From Cardiocondyla obscurior (Eukaryota; Arthropoda; Insecta; Hymenoptera; Formicidae), in assembly GCF_019399895.1 (NCBI RefSeq), contig NC_091868.1:1-64000 (forward strand): a DNA stretch of 64,000 nucleotides, given 5' to 3'. Position numbers and translations under genes: made by a program. Positions 22,227 through 31,374 of this stretch are shown here, piece by piece (the stretch's first letter is position 1; every line of letters starts with the position of its first letter). A model generated the notes under the pieces. It saw only the letters and a program-made list of their open reading frames with translations, did no database searches and had not been told where the DNA came from.

Positions 22227-22529
22227 CCACTGCTGGCATCTCGATTGTACCTCGCGGTGTTGCCTCTTTTTCTCCTTGATGAAGTCGGCGTCGCAGGATA
22301 CGGCGTTCTCTCGTGGACGGTTTCCGTACGCCTGTCTGCGGGAATCGTTTTTAGGGATGTCGTCTAAACTCGGCTTTCTCAGGACCACGGTAATCGGTGT
22401 CAGGCGGTATCGTCGGTGGCTGGTGATTCTGGGGTTGCCGCGCGATCGTCGATTCAGCGCGTGGTAATAGGCCGTAATTTTGCGAATCTGATATTTCCGA
22501 CCGCCACGACGTGATTTGGAATTCGTCAT
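22200..22529 (-). CDS. ORF1 of LTR-like element, copy 4 (109 codons)
   Basis: The intact basic protein starts MTNSKSRRGGRKYQIRKITA and includes HALNRRSRGN, YRLTPITVVLRKPSLDDI and SRCQQW. The splice donor GTAAGT lies at 22,226-22,221, directly after the SRCQQW block. The last seven or eight codons before the stop are therefore probably intronic, and ORF1 may be exon 1 of a longer transcript. Copy 5 shows the same architecture. No known domain is recognised. The Arg-rich character and conservation over five copies argue for real coding. Confidence 0.6.
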   Translation of the reverse strand: MTNSKSRRGGRKYQIRKITAYYHALNRRSRGNPRITSHRRYRLTPITVVLRKPSLDDIPKNDSRRQAYGNRPRENAVSCDADFIKEKKRQHREVQSRCQQWVSQINSHI

Positions 22530-22592
22530 GTAGGAATTTCACAAAAGTATTATACTATTAAATAAAGTCAATAAAAATTTTAGGGTAAAAGC

Positions 22593-22669
22593 GTGCAGTG
22601 CGTCTGCACCACTTCCAACATTAGAATGCCTGTTAGATCGATTCTTAAAAACGTGCAGTGCGGCTGCAC
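22593..22669 (-). promoter_or_regulatory. Paired palindromes, 60-bp spacing (copy 4)
   Basis: Plus-strand GTGCAGTGCGTCTGCAC (22,593) and GTGCAGTGCGGCTGCAC (22,653) are the reverse complements of the sites in copies 1 and 2, again 60 bp apart and just upstream of ORF1. Confidence 0.6.
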
Positions 22670-23453
22670 CAGAATTAATCGTCGATCACACAGGGTTTTG
22701 GGATATTGTTAATAAATTGAAATTGTGAAACAATTGAAATTGGAATAAAATAGGAGATTTAGGATGTCACTGAATTTAACACAAGAAATTATTTTTAACA
22801 ATTAAAATAAATTTTTAAATTTACGTTACACTACTGGTTACAATTATAAAGTATAAAAGTTGAACTTATTTCGTTAGGCTTATGTCGTAAGACCCGCACG
22901 CGGAATAAACTCTCTAGGAAGAGAGATGCTTAAAGTTTGAAGTTGGAAATAGAATTGACGCTTTGGTGCAACTGAGCTCCGGGCTCTACCGGCGCTGCCT
23001 CCCACCTAGCGCTTAGGCGGTAGTAGGGGTAGGTAGTGGGAGTAGCGGCGTTCGGCGCTGCCGGCCGCCTGGAGGTAAAATGGTGGTGGTGAGAATAGTG
23101 GCGTTCGGCGCTACGGGCCGCATGGAAGTGGAAGCCTCTGTAGGCGGGAATAAAGTTAGACTACTGATTTCTAGCGTCGGCGTGAATAATGCTAAGCTAC
23201 TGAATATAACGTCGGCGCAACTAATGCTATACTACGCATGAATGAAGTTATATAATTTTATATATATATGTCTTACTTTTTACGCATTACATACATAATT
23301 ATTGAATTGTACTTAAATGTATTTGCAAAAATATTTCTATGAAATACATGTTTTTTAGCAAGACGTAACAGGATCACAAAAGTTCAGCGTGTTGCGGCTT
23401 CCGATCAAGGGATTCTTTCATTCGCTCGGACCACGAAATATTAACTTTACAAT

Positions 23454-23855
23454 TTATAAGGCATCTGGCACTGGCATTCTCCGGTATAAAATAGTGATTA
23501 TAGTCGGTTTACTATCTAAATATGGTTGATCTTCCGGATTTTCTTCGAGATAAGTTAGAAAACAATTTATCGTTTCTGTACACAAGGGGCAGTGTCGGAT
23601 ACTACTCGAATTTGCTATCAAAACACTACAATTGCTACATTCATATTTTTCGCTACGTATTCCGATAAGAATGCGATAAGATAGTACGTAGTTAAATTCT
23701 GAAGTCGGATATCCAGAATTAAGCATGCATTTACGGCAAAAAAAAAAGCGCGTAATTTTTTGTTCAAAGTGACGGTACCTGATTTCGCACGTAGCTTGAA
23801 GCAACCAATTAATAATTTGTCTGGTTAATCCCAATGGAGCTGTGTTAATGGGCAT
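23454..23855 (-). CDS. ORF3 of LTR-like element, copy 5: Cys-rich protein (133 codons)
   Basis: The open frame has NWLLQATCEIRYRHFEQK, FFCRKCM, YECSNCSV, HCPLC and QPYLDSKPTIITILYRR. All CxxC pairs of copy 4 are conserved except that the Cys before ECSNC is Tyr. ORF2 ends about 40 bp upstream, which repeats the ORF2-ORF3 arrangement. A small zinc-ribbon-like protein is likely; the family is unknown. Confidence 0.6.
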   Translation of the reverse strand: MPINTAPLGLTRQIINWLLQATCEIRYRHFEQKITRFFFCRKCMLNSGYPTSEFNYVLSYRILIGIRSEKYECSNCSVLIANSSSIRHCPLCTETINCFLTYLEENPEDQPYLDSKPTIITILYRRMPVPDAL

Positions 23856-23895
23856 TTGAGGACGGAGTCAATTTGGACACATTTATGTTTTTTTA

Positions 23896-24315
23896 CTAAA
23901 ATTCGCTTCCCATATAATCGATAAATATTTCTACTAGTTTTTTTAACAAATATACTGTATCTCCGCTCAATTCAAAATAACGTACAAAATCGCGATGAAC
24001 TAAGGAGCAAATGCCACAATTTCTGTAAGCTTCCGACAGCTCTAATTTTAATCCGCACTCGCGACACTTTAATGTACTAAGAGCGTTCCCGAAATATAGG
24101 TAAAGATCAACAACGTGCACAAAGTTGGATTTAAAAGAGTCTATTAATGGTGCACAACCGAGACAATATAATTCACGAGTTTTGCGATGTTGATGGTATA
24201 TTTTATAGACACAGCAAGCGTTTGCTATTTACTTTAATCTAGTAGCAGTTAGATTTAATAACGCGTAATTTTTTTCGTTGATTCTACAGTAATTATTCTA
24301 ATTCGGCGGGCACAT
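23896..24315 (-). pseudogene. ORF2 of LTR-like element, copy 5 (two stops near the N-terminus)
   Basis: ATGTGCCCGCC at 24,315 opens a frame of 140 codons with stops at codon 6 and about codon 29, and is then open to 23,896. It keeps YCLGC, CREC and CGIC pairs and RDFVRYFELSGDTVYLLKKLVEIFID, including the C-terminal extension that copies 1 and 2 lose. Confidence 0.5.
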
Positions 24316-24354
24316 TTCCGTTTAAGATACACATTACAAATGAGATTGGCAAAT

Positions 24355-24604
24355 ACTTACCCGATCTCGGCATCTTATTTGCGCTGCTTTTGATTGCTTC
24401 CTCTGCGTTTCTATGAATTCAGCATTACAGTTTTTGACTTTTTTCTATGATAGATTTTCGTAAGCTCTCCTGCGTGGGTCGTCCTTCGGGATGTCGTTCA
24501 AGGAAGGAATCTTTACGACGTAGGTAATTGGCTTCAGATAATAGTGCAAAGTTCCGCGAGAGTATCGATTTAATGCGTGATAATATGCGGTGATTTTACG
24601 TATT
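24355..24604 (-). pseudogene. ORF1 of LTR-like element, copy 5
   Basis: The frame reads RKITAYYHALNRYSRGT, LKPITYVVKIPSLNDIPKDDPRRRAYENL, then a stop and a frameshift, and resumes with NAEFIETQRKQSKAAQIRCRD before GTAAGT at 24,360. The N-terminus is absent. Confidence 0.5.
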
Positions 24605-25919
24605 TATATATAGTTATATTTGTATTAAGAGTAAATAAATATTTAAATAAACTTTTATAAAAGTTATTATTTATTAATTAATTATTAAATTTGTTATAAA
24701 CATATTAAACAAGTACAATATTTTTAAATTTTGTTCCGTACATCCTTTGGCATTTGCAAAATTACCCCAAATCCATATATTATACTTTCTTTTACTTCTC
24801 ATAGATTCCGAGATATAGGAATTTTACAAACTCCGATAGTTTGAAGAACCGGAATACCTTTTACTGAAAAACAAGAGATACAAAAGTTAATAAAAAACTT
24901 TAAATTATAAAATATTAATAAACTTTTAATTTATTTATAAAGTGATTGAATAAAAGAATTAAAATGGTTCTATAAATAAACTTTCTTAATTAGTTAATTA
25001 TCCAAATTGTTATAAACAAATAAAACACTATCCAATTATTCAAAATTCTGTTACGTGTATTTTGTCACATTTGAGCTCTCATTTAAAAAACTATTAAACA
25101 TTTTCTTTCTAACTCTGTTAGTTCTCGATTTATGAGCACTGTTTAAAATCAGAGACCGACACAAATGACACAAAATAGTAACACCAACATTTTTTAACTA
25201 ATGTTTTTAATAACCAATTACGAACAGAACAAAGACTTGTCGCTATAACGCACAACTGTGTAATTAAAAATCTTATATTAATAAACAATTAATAAATTGT
25301 TTTAAACAATTTCAAGTTAATAATTGTCTTTCTTTAAATTTTATAGTAAAAATTAAAGACTATAATAAATCATTAATCCCTGCAAAATAACTTTTATTAA
25401 TTTATATTAATTTACTTTTTATGAATTTTTAAAACTTTTATTCTATATATATACAAATATACTAAAGCATGCAATTCTTACCATATTATTATTAGTTGAT
25501 AAATAGCAACTCTGGTTTTATCCCTGCTATCCTGTAATAGAAACAACAACAATAGAGAACAATTAACAAACTTAACAACTTCTAACAATTATAATAATTA
25601 CTATTATTATATAAAATCTATTATATATATATATAATAAAAAATGCTCTAATTAAATACTTGAAAAATATGTATAATGTAAGAAAACAACTCTTTTATAT
25701 ATAAAAATTAATATATAAATATCCTTTAATTAATTAATTATTAAAATAGAAGAATTGTTTCTATCTAAACCAAGTATTAAAACTTAGTGCGGTAGAAAGT
25801 AAATTTTAACCAGCACTCTCACTGTCTTTAATACAGAAATAGACTCAAGGATATATCCTTGAGTCCCATAAAGAGAATAATTTTTACATTCAATAATTTA
25901 AACTATAAAATATATATAT
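24605..25919. other. AT-rich DNA without genes
   Basis: Very AT-rich, with (TA)n tracts near 25,625 and 25,910 and a short perfect hairpin near 25,852 (ACTCAAGGATATATCCTTGAGT core). No coding frame or recognised repeat was seen. Confidence 0.6.
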
Positions 25920-26604
25920 ATATACATATTATTATGTTAGTATTAGGAAAAAAGGGAGAAATTTAAGACTGAATTTATTCATATTTTAAACATACTCTAA
26001 GACATTTCTTAAACAATTTATGTAAAGTATGTTTAAAGGCCATCAGATAAAATAATAGAAAAACAGAGCTTACTTGTGAGTCATAGTTCTGAGTCATGAC
26101 AAAACACTTTCTTGAACCAAGGCCAGCCTTTCAAGCCAATAGCGAAATTCGTTACCTTATAAAAAACCAAGGTTGAACCTACGTGGACCAATCTGAAACT
26201 CTGTAACCAAATAAGAATTGTCAAAATCAGAACTACTTTTTTCCATTGTTCTAAAATAGTATATAAGCAGTTCAGAAAACCACAAGTCAACCTTTTATCG
26301 CGCTCACTACTTTAAATACTTCTACAACTATTTCTACGATTTTTTCGCGCCCAGAAGATATAAATAAAATACGCATATTATAAATTCGTTAAACTATAAG
26401 ACCAACTTTACTAATTATATTAAAACGTAAAAATTTGTGTTCAACAATAAATCTACTCTGGGAACAAATTATCAACTCTTCAACAGTGAATCATTAAGTG
26501 ACTTTTATCTTGGAGTTTTAGTTTCTTTAATTGCAGAAGAACCCTTTAATTATTATTATTCATAATTACATGGTTGAACCAAGTCTCGAGACCATTTCGG
26601 ACTT
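25920..26604 (-). repeat. Right inverted arm (paralogue of 10,300-11,419)
   Basis: Read on the minus strand this follows the left arm block by block and lacks both the MITE (single TA at 26,262-26,263) and the LTR-like insertion at the position equivalent to 11,420. It therefore preserves the pre-insertion state. A minus frame at 26,290-26,081 is not conserved in the left arm and is not called. Confidence 0.8.
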
Positions 26605-26707
26605 CAGGACGTCACAGCGGTGACGTCAACAGATGTCCACGTGACCATTTTCAGCGGCCTATTTTCTCCAGGGGCGAAAATATTGACAAAAACAAAAAAA
26701 TTTTTGT
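26601..26707 (-). repeat. Solitary inverted satellite monomer
   Basis: The minus strand reads as one diverged monomer: GTCACGTGGACATC, TTGACGTCACCG, GTCAATATTTTCGCCCCTGG. The first CACGTG and first TGACGTCA are intact. It is in opposite orientation to the 10-kb array and borders the right arm exactly as the array borders the left arm. Confidence 0.9.
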
Positions 26708-26715
26708 TCCGTAAA

Positions 26716-27650
26716 TAATTTAAAAATCTCTTTTACCGACCAATCATAAATTAAAAAATTTGCTTTTGACCGATATTAAGTCGGTAAAACAGGAATCTGC
26801 AATACAAACAGTCAATAAAATTTTTGCGCCAAATTTTGGCCGACGACAAAAACATAAATTTTGGGTTTTTGGCGCGAAAAATTTTGATCCGCAAAACAAA
26901 AAAGAAATTAAAAAATCTGTTTTACCGACCAATATTAAATTGAAAACCTGATTTACCGACCGATACTATGTCAATAAATTAAAAATCTGCATTACCGACA
27001 GTCGGTAAAAACGCCGGCCTTTGGCCGGCGACAAAACAACAATTTTTAGCCTTTTGACGCAAAAAATTTTGATCCGCCAAAAAAAAAAAAAAAAAACTTT
27101 TTTTTAAATCTGTTTTACCGACCGATATAAAATTGAAAAACCTGTTTTACCAACCGATACTATGTCGGTAAAAGAAAAATCTGCATTATCGACAGTCGGT
27201 AAAAAATTTTTGCGCCGGTTTTCGGCCGGCAAAAAAAAAAATTTTGGGCTTTTGGCGCAAAATTTTGATCCGTCAAAAAAAAAAAAAAAAAAAAATTAAA
27301 AAAAAATCTGTTTTACCAACCGATATAAAATTAAAAACCTGTTTTACCGACCGATACTATGTCGGTAAAAGGAATCTGCATTACCAACAGTTGGTAAAAT
27401 ATTTGTGCCGGCCGTCGGCCGGCGGCAAAACGAAAATTTTTATCCTTTTGGCGCGAAAATTTTGGTTTGCCAAAAAAAAATTAAAAATCTGTTTTACCGA
27501 CCGATATTAAATTAAAAATTTGTTTTACCGATTGATACTATGTCAATAAAACAAGAATCTGCATTACCGACAGTCGGTAATTCGCGCCGGCCTTTGGCCG
27601 GTGGCAAAAACGATAATTTTTGGGGTTTTGGCGCAAAAATTTTGATTTGT

Positions 27651-27655
<5 letters not shown>
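26716..27655. repeat. Tandem repeat, ~190-bp unit, about 4-5 copies
   Basis: Repeated blocks are TTTTACCGACCGATA, CTATGTCGGTAAAA (near 26,966, 27,161, 27,357 and 27,539; spacing 181-197 bp), CATTACCGACAGTCGGTAA, GCCGGCCTTTGGCCGGC, TTTTGGCGCAAAATTTTGAT and an A-run that lengthens to the right. The unit contains two perfect dyads. Frames in this region are driven by the poly(A) tracts and are not genes. Confidence 0.9.
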
Positions 27656-27682
<27 letters not shown>

Positions 27683-27710
27683 NTTTTTTTTTTTTTTTTT
27701 TTTTTTTTTT
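27655..27710. other. A-run / single N / T-run: suspect join
   Basis: About 28 A residues end in one undetermined base (27,683), followed by 27 T residues that are the poly(A) tail of element A on the minus strand. Every other element in the window has telomeric repeat directly beyond its tail; this one does not. A misjoin or a collapsed hairpin is likely. Confidence 0.8.
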
Positions 27711-27820
27711 ATAGTGGGGAATGCCTTTACGCATACCCTCTCCCTTGGGGAAGGGGAGAGGGTTATGTCGGGCTCAGGTCTTACGCCGCGAGGCTGCCCA
27801 CTACCGACTAAACCCCCACT
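27711..27820 (-). promoter_or_regulatory. 3'-terminal RNA fold, element A
   Basis: The closing stem pairs AGTGGGG (27,713-27,719) with CCCCACT (27,814-27,820). Inside are the hairpin ATGC-CTTTAC-GCAT (27,721-27,734) and a 10-bp hairpin ACCCTCTCCC/GGGAGAGGGT. It is adjacent to the poly(A) tail and is a likely recognition site for the element's reverse transcriptase. Confidence 0.75.
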
Positions 27821-28182
27821 GTTGGCCTGCTTGGCGCTTTGACTTTGGAGAGATGCTAGGAATTGCAAGTGCATAACATCTAGCATCTCTCGGCGCCGAC
27901 CCACTCGTTGGACTGAGTGGGTCCCCACGCCGTCTCCTCTTTGTGGCTAAGGAGACGGGGCCCGCCAGTTTTTATGTGATGGCGGACCGGCCTTCTCTTA
28001 GACCAGCTCCAACTTCCAACCTAATTATAGAAGAACGGAAGAAATACCCCATTTCTTCCGTCTTCCACTATAAACTGCTCGACGGGGAAAGGACTTAGTG
28101 TATGTCCCTTCCCCGGAGCCGTCATCTAGGTGACGATGCAAGCATCGACACCTGAACAGAGGCGGGCGTTGCAGAAACATTG
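27821..28182 (-). other. 3' UTR of element A, chain of hairpins
   Basis: Perfect or near-perfect hairpins follow one another: AGAGATGCTAG/CTAGCATCTCT (27,850-27,900), CGTCTCCT/AGGAGACG (27,930-27,957) and ACGGAAGAAAT/ATTTCTTCCGT (28,033-28,062). The other 3' UTRs are similarly hairpin-rich. Confidence 0.6.
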
Positions 28183-31100
28183 TTATTTCTGATGTGTCCG
28201 CCTCTTTGGGGTTAACACCCCTACTCGGCCGGGTCGACCCGGTATATTAGGGGCATTTTGCCGAACAGACGGCGTACTATTTTGCCCTCCGACGGGCTGC
28301 CCCTGTCTAATTCTTTCGGCCTCCTCCTTCTTCCGCATTACACACGTGCAGAAGAAGGAGAAGGCCTTCCATGCCTCTTCATTATCTATTATGGCCGGGA
28401 TTACTGATGTCATTGTGAGATCCTGGCCTAAACTTTGTATTAACTCCCCTCTTTCCACCGCCCAAGCATCACATTCTGCCAGAGTGTGTTGGGCGGTGTC
28501 CTGAGGGGAAAGCACACCCGTACAGTGATAACACGCCCCGTGAGGGTCCCTCCCAATGCGACGCAGGTATGCGGCAAAACAGCCGTGACCAGAAATTATC
28601 TGCGTCACATGGAAGGGTAGTCCTTTGCCCCAGCGACGATCTAACCACTGAGGCAGCACGGGGCGTATACTATCAATGACTCGCCGCCCCATTATATTGG
28701 AGCCGGCGAGTCTTTCTTTCCACTTCTTTACAGACTCCTTCCTATGAAGGAGTCTGACCTTGCCTTAATGCGGGACTTCTCTCCCCGCATCTTTAATAGC
28801 ACGTAGCCGGCGATACGTACTTTGATGTTCGAGGGCCGTAATGTCTATAGGGATCAGCCCAGCCAAAACACTTGCCGCCATTCTAGCAACGGTCCGGTAT
28901 GCCCTTGCTACTCTGACGGCCATGGGGTGAAATGCGGCTTCAAGTGTCACCCTTCTTCTTTTGTTGGCCGCCAGTGCATCAGCCCACACTGGGGCAGCGT
29001 AGAGGGCAATCGACCGGACCGTATTTGCATACAAGCGCCGGGCTGCCCCCTCAGGCCCGCCGAGATTCGGAAGTATACCTCTTAATGAGGTAGAACGCTC
29101 CCTAACTCGGCGGGCTATCTCCTCAAATGGCCCTCAAACACCACCTACCATCCAGTATTAGTCCCAGATATTTAATCCGAGAGCTAATACTAATTTTTTC
29201 GCCGGCTACGGCAATCTTCATCTCCTGTGGCGGCGGCCCAGATCTTCTGTTATAGAAAAATAATGCCTCTGTTTTAGCCGCCGCCACTTTAAGTCCCATT
29301 CGCCTTATAGAACTAACAACCGCCTGCGCGGCTATTTCTCCTCTGATGGCGGACTCCTCCCAGCCACTTCCCCCGGCTAATATTATAGTGTCATCTGCGT
29401 AGCAAACAACATGACAGCCGGGGGTAAGGCCATGTGCAGCACTGTGTTGTACCCCATATTCCAGAGCAATGGCCCCAATACTGAGCCTTGGGGTACTCCA
29501 CAGTGCAGCTCCCTGTCCCTAATTCTCCCGTTTCTATCCTGGAACGTGACCCATCTATCATTTAAATAGTCGCTCACAACGGCGACAAGGTAAGACGGAA
29601 CCCGATGCCGTTGGAGCGACTCTCTTATTTGCTTCCAAGGGAGGGTGTTAAATGCATTGGATATATCAATTGATATTCCAAGCATCACCCCCCCCTGGGA
29701 CGTTACCTGTTCAGAGAGAGACCGGACACGTAGAATTGCATCAACTGTTGACCGGCCCTCTCTGAATCCAAACTGGGCCACGCTCAGATTGGGACCTACC
29801 CGGGACAGGTGTCGGACGAGGCGGTTAACTATAATCCTTTCGTATATCTTGCCAGCCTCGTCCAACAGACATATTGGCCTGTATGCCGATGGGGAGTCCG
29901 CCTCTTTCCCCGGTTTTTGAAGGAGAACCAATTTGGCTCTTTTCCACACCGGGGGAAAGACGCCGCCACGCAGGCAACTGTTAAATATCTTTCTGAGGTG
30001 CTCTCCCAGGAATTCCATGGCCAGAGTCCATACTTTCTTTTGAATGCCGTCTGGTCCAGGGGCGGTATTGCCTTTTAGACCTCTTTTGACGGCATTCATA
30101 AACTCATCCAAAGTTATCTCTACATCCGCGGACCACTCGACCGGCTCAGTGTTCTCAACGTCGGCATTCTCTGTCTCATTATTTACTGGAAACAGGGTGC
30201 CAATTACATGCTCAGCAAACGCCGGTTCGAGCGTCCGCAGAACAGGGGGCGCAGCTGGTCGAAGTTTCTTCGTCACTATCTGGTAAGCGCGCCCCCATGG
30301 ATCTTCGTCAAGACTTTGGATGAGTTCCTCCCAGGCTCTGGCCTTAGATAAGGCTATGGCCTTCCGGAGAGCACTTCTTGCTTCTCTGTATAAACAGAGA
30401 GCCTCTTCTCTTCGAGCCATATTGGCTCTACTCCGCGTGACCATTCGCATACAGCGGATAGCCTCACGCCGGAGATCTGCAATTTCGTCAGTCCACCAAT
30501 AAGTGGACCGACGAGGCGCGCGGCTCACTTGAGGCATAGACGCATTACACGCGTCAGTCATTGCCTCGATAAGCCATTGTATCTCCTGCATAGGGGAGAT
30601 ATTTTCAGTAACAGCCTCGTTACTACTGTCTCTAAACCAAAGAGCCGCGATGATCGAGGCCTTAAAAGCCTCCTCATTTATTTGCCGAAGCGCCCATCTA
30701 TTCTCGGGGCGGCACTTTCTGTTCTGCGTGAAAGTGAAGGGAATCCCAAGCTCGATTGTAATATAACGATGATCAGACAAGTGCTCGAGATCCCCTTCTA
30801 CTTTCCATTCTCTAATTAAGCGTGCGGCCGTAGGTGAAGCCCAGGTTAGGTCAATAATTGACTCTCCCTGAGGCCGCACGCATGTAGCTTCATTTCCTCT
30901 GTTAATGAGGATGAGGTTATGAAGCGCCGCCCATTCTTCTAATATTTCACCCCTGGTTCCAGTTCGACGTGAACCCCACGTTCGGGACCAGGAGTTGAAA
31001 TCTCCAGCAACAATAATAGGGGAGGCTCGGAGACGCCCTATGCAATCTCCTATGTCCCGCAACCATTTCTCAAAGTCCGCCAGGGTACCCGAGGGAGGTA

Positions 31101-31374
31101 AATATATTCCTATCACCACTACAGGCCCCCAGCGGACGGCGACGTAATGTTCGCCACTTTCTAAGCGACTGCAGGGCAGCGCGCTCTCCCACCACTTCCA
31201 AGTGATTGCCACTGAGCCAAGGGTATCTCCAGCCCAACAAGGGTTATTAGGGGGAATTCTATATGGCTCAGCGGCAATTCCCAAACTGTAGCCACGTTCC
31301 GCGAGGGTTTGTAGGAAAAGATCCTGTGCCCCACGGCCGTGGCCTAAATTAGCTTGGAGAAGGCGTGGAGACAT
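28183..31374 (-). pseudogene. Element A ORF2, endonuclease-reverse transcriptase, broken
   Basis: The first frame runs 31,374-29,383 with the AP-endonuclease motifs (QANLGHGRGAQDL, AEPYRIP, AGDFNSW, SIIDLTWASP, LSDHRYI) and RT motifs (NTAPGPDG, ICLLDEAGKIYE, FGFREGRST, GISIDISNAFNTLPW, GVPQGSVLGPLLWN). One base is missing after ALPP, so the catalytic CYADD is read out of frame as FATQM. A second frameshift lies near 29,125 and an in-frame TAA after GREVPH near 28,763. The C-terminal knuckle (CYHC, then H and C) is in 28,692-28,183. The element cannot make active RT unless the indels are assembly errors. Confidence 0.9.

Larger units (their letters stand above)
20966..23370 (-). mobile_element. 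LTR-like element copy 4, best preserved
   Basis: On the minus strand it runs from TGTTACGTCTTGC (23,370) to CCGGGACGTAACA (20,966), 2,405 bp. All three ORFs are open, the splice donor is GTAAGT at 22,226 and both palindromes are present. No matching target duplication is seen: the 4 bp beside the low-coordinate end are ATAT and those beside the other end GGAT. This is compatible with an LTR attached to a lost internal region, with recombination, or with the adjacent copy 5 having been disrupted. Confidence 0.85.
23371..24604 (-). mobile_element. LTR-like element copy 5 (5' truncated, diverged)
   Basis: It is adjacent to copy 4 and in the same orientation. Homology begins inside ORF1 at about 24,604 (RKITAYYHALNRYSRG) and ends near 23,371. 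It has a splice donor GTAAGT (24,360), ORF2 and ORF3. It is the most diverged copy at DNA level but keeps ORF3 fully open. Confidence 0.75.

Noticed and set aside
27540..27928. ORFs crossing the N at 27,683
   Set aside because: They consist of Lys/Phe homopolymer translation over the A- and T-runs and cross a doubtful join.
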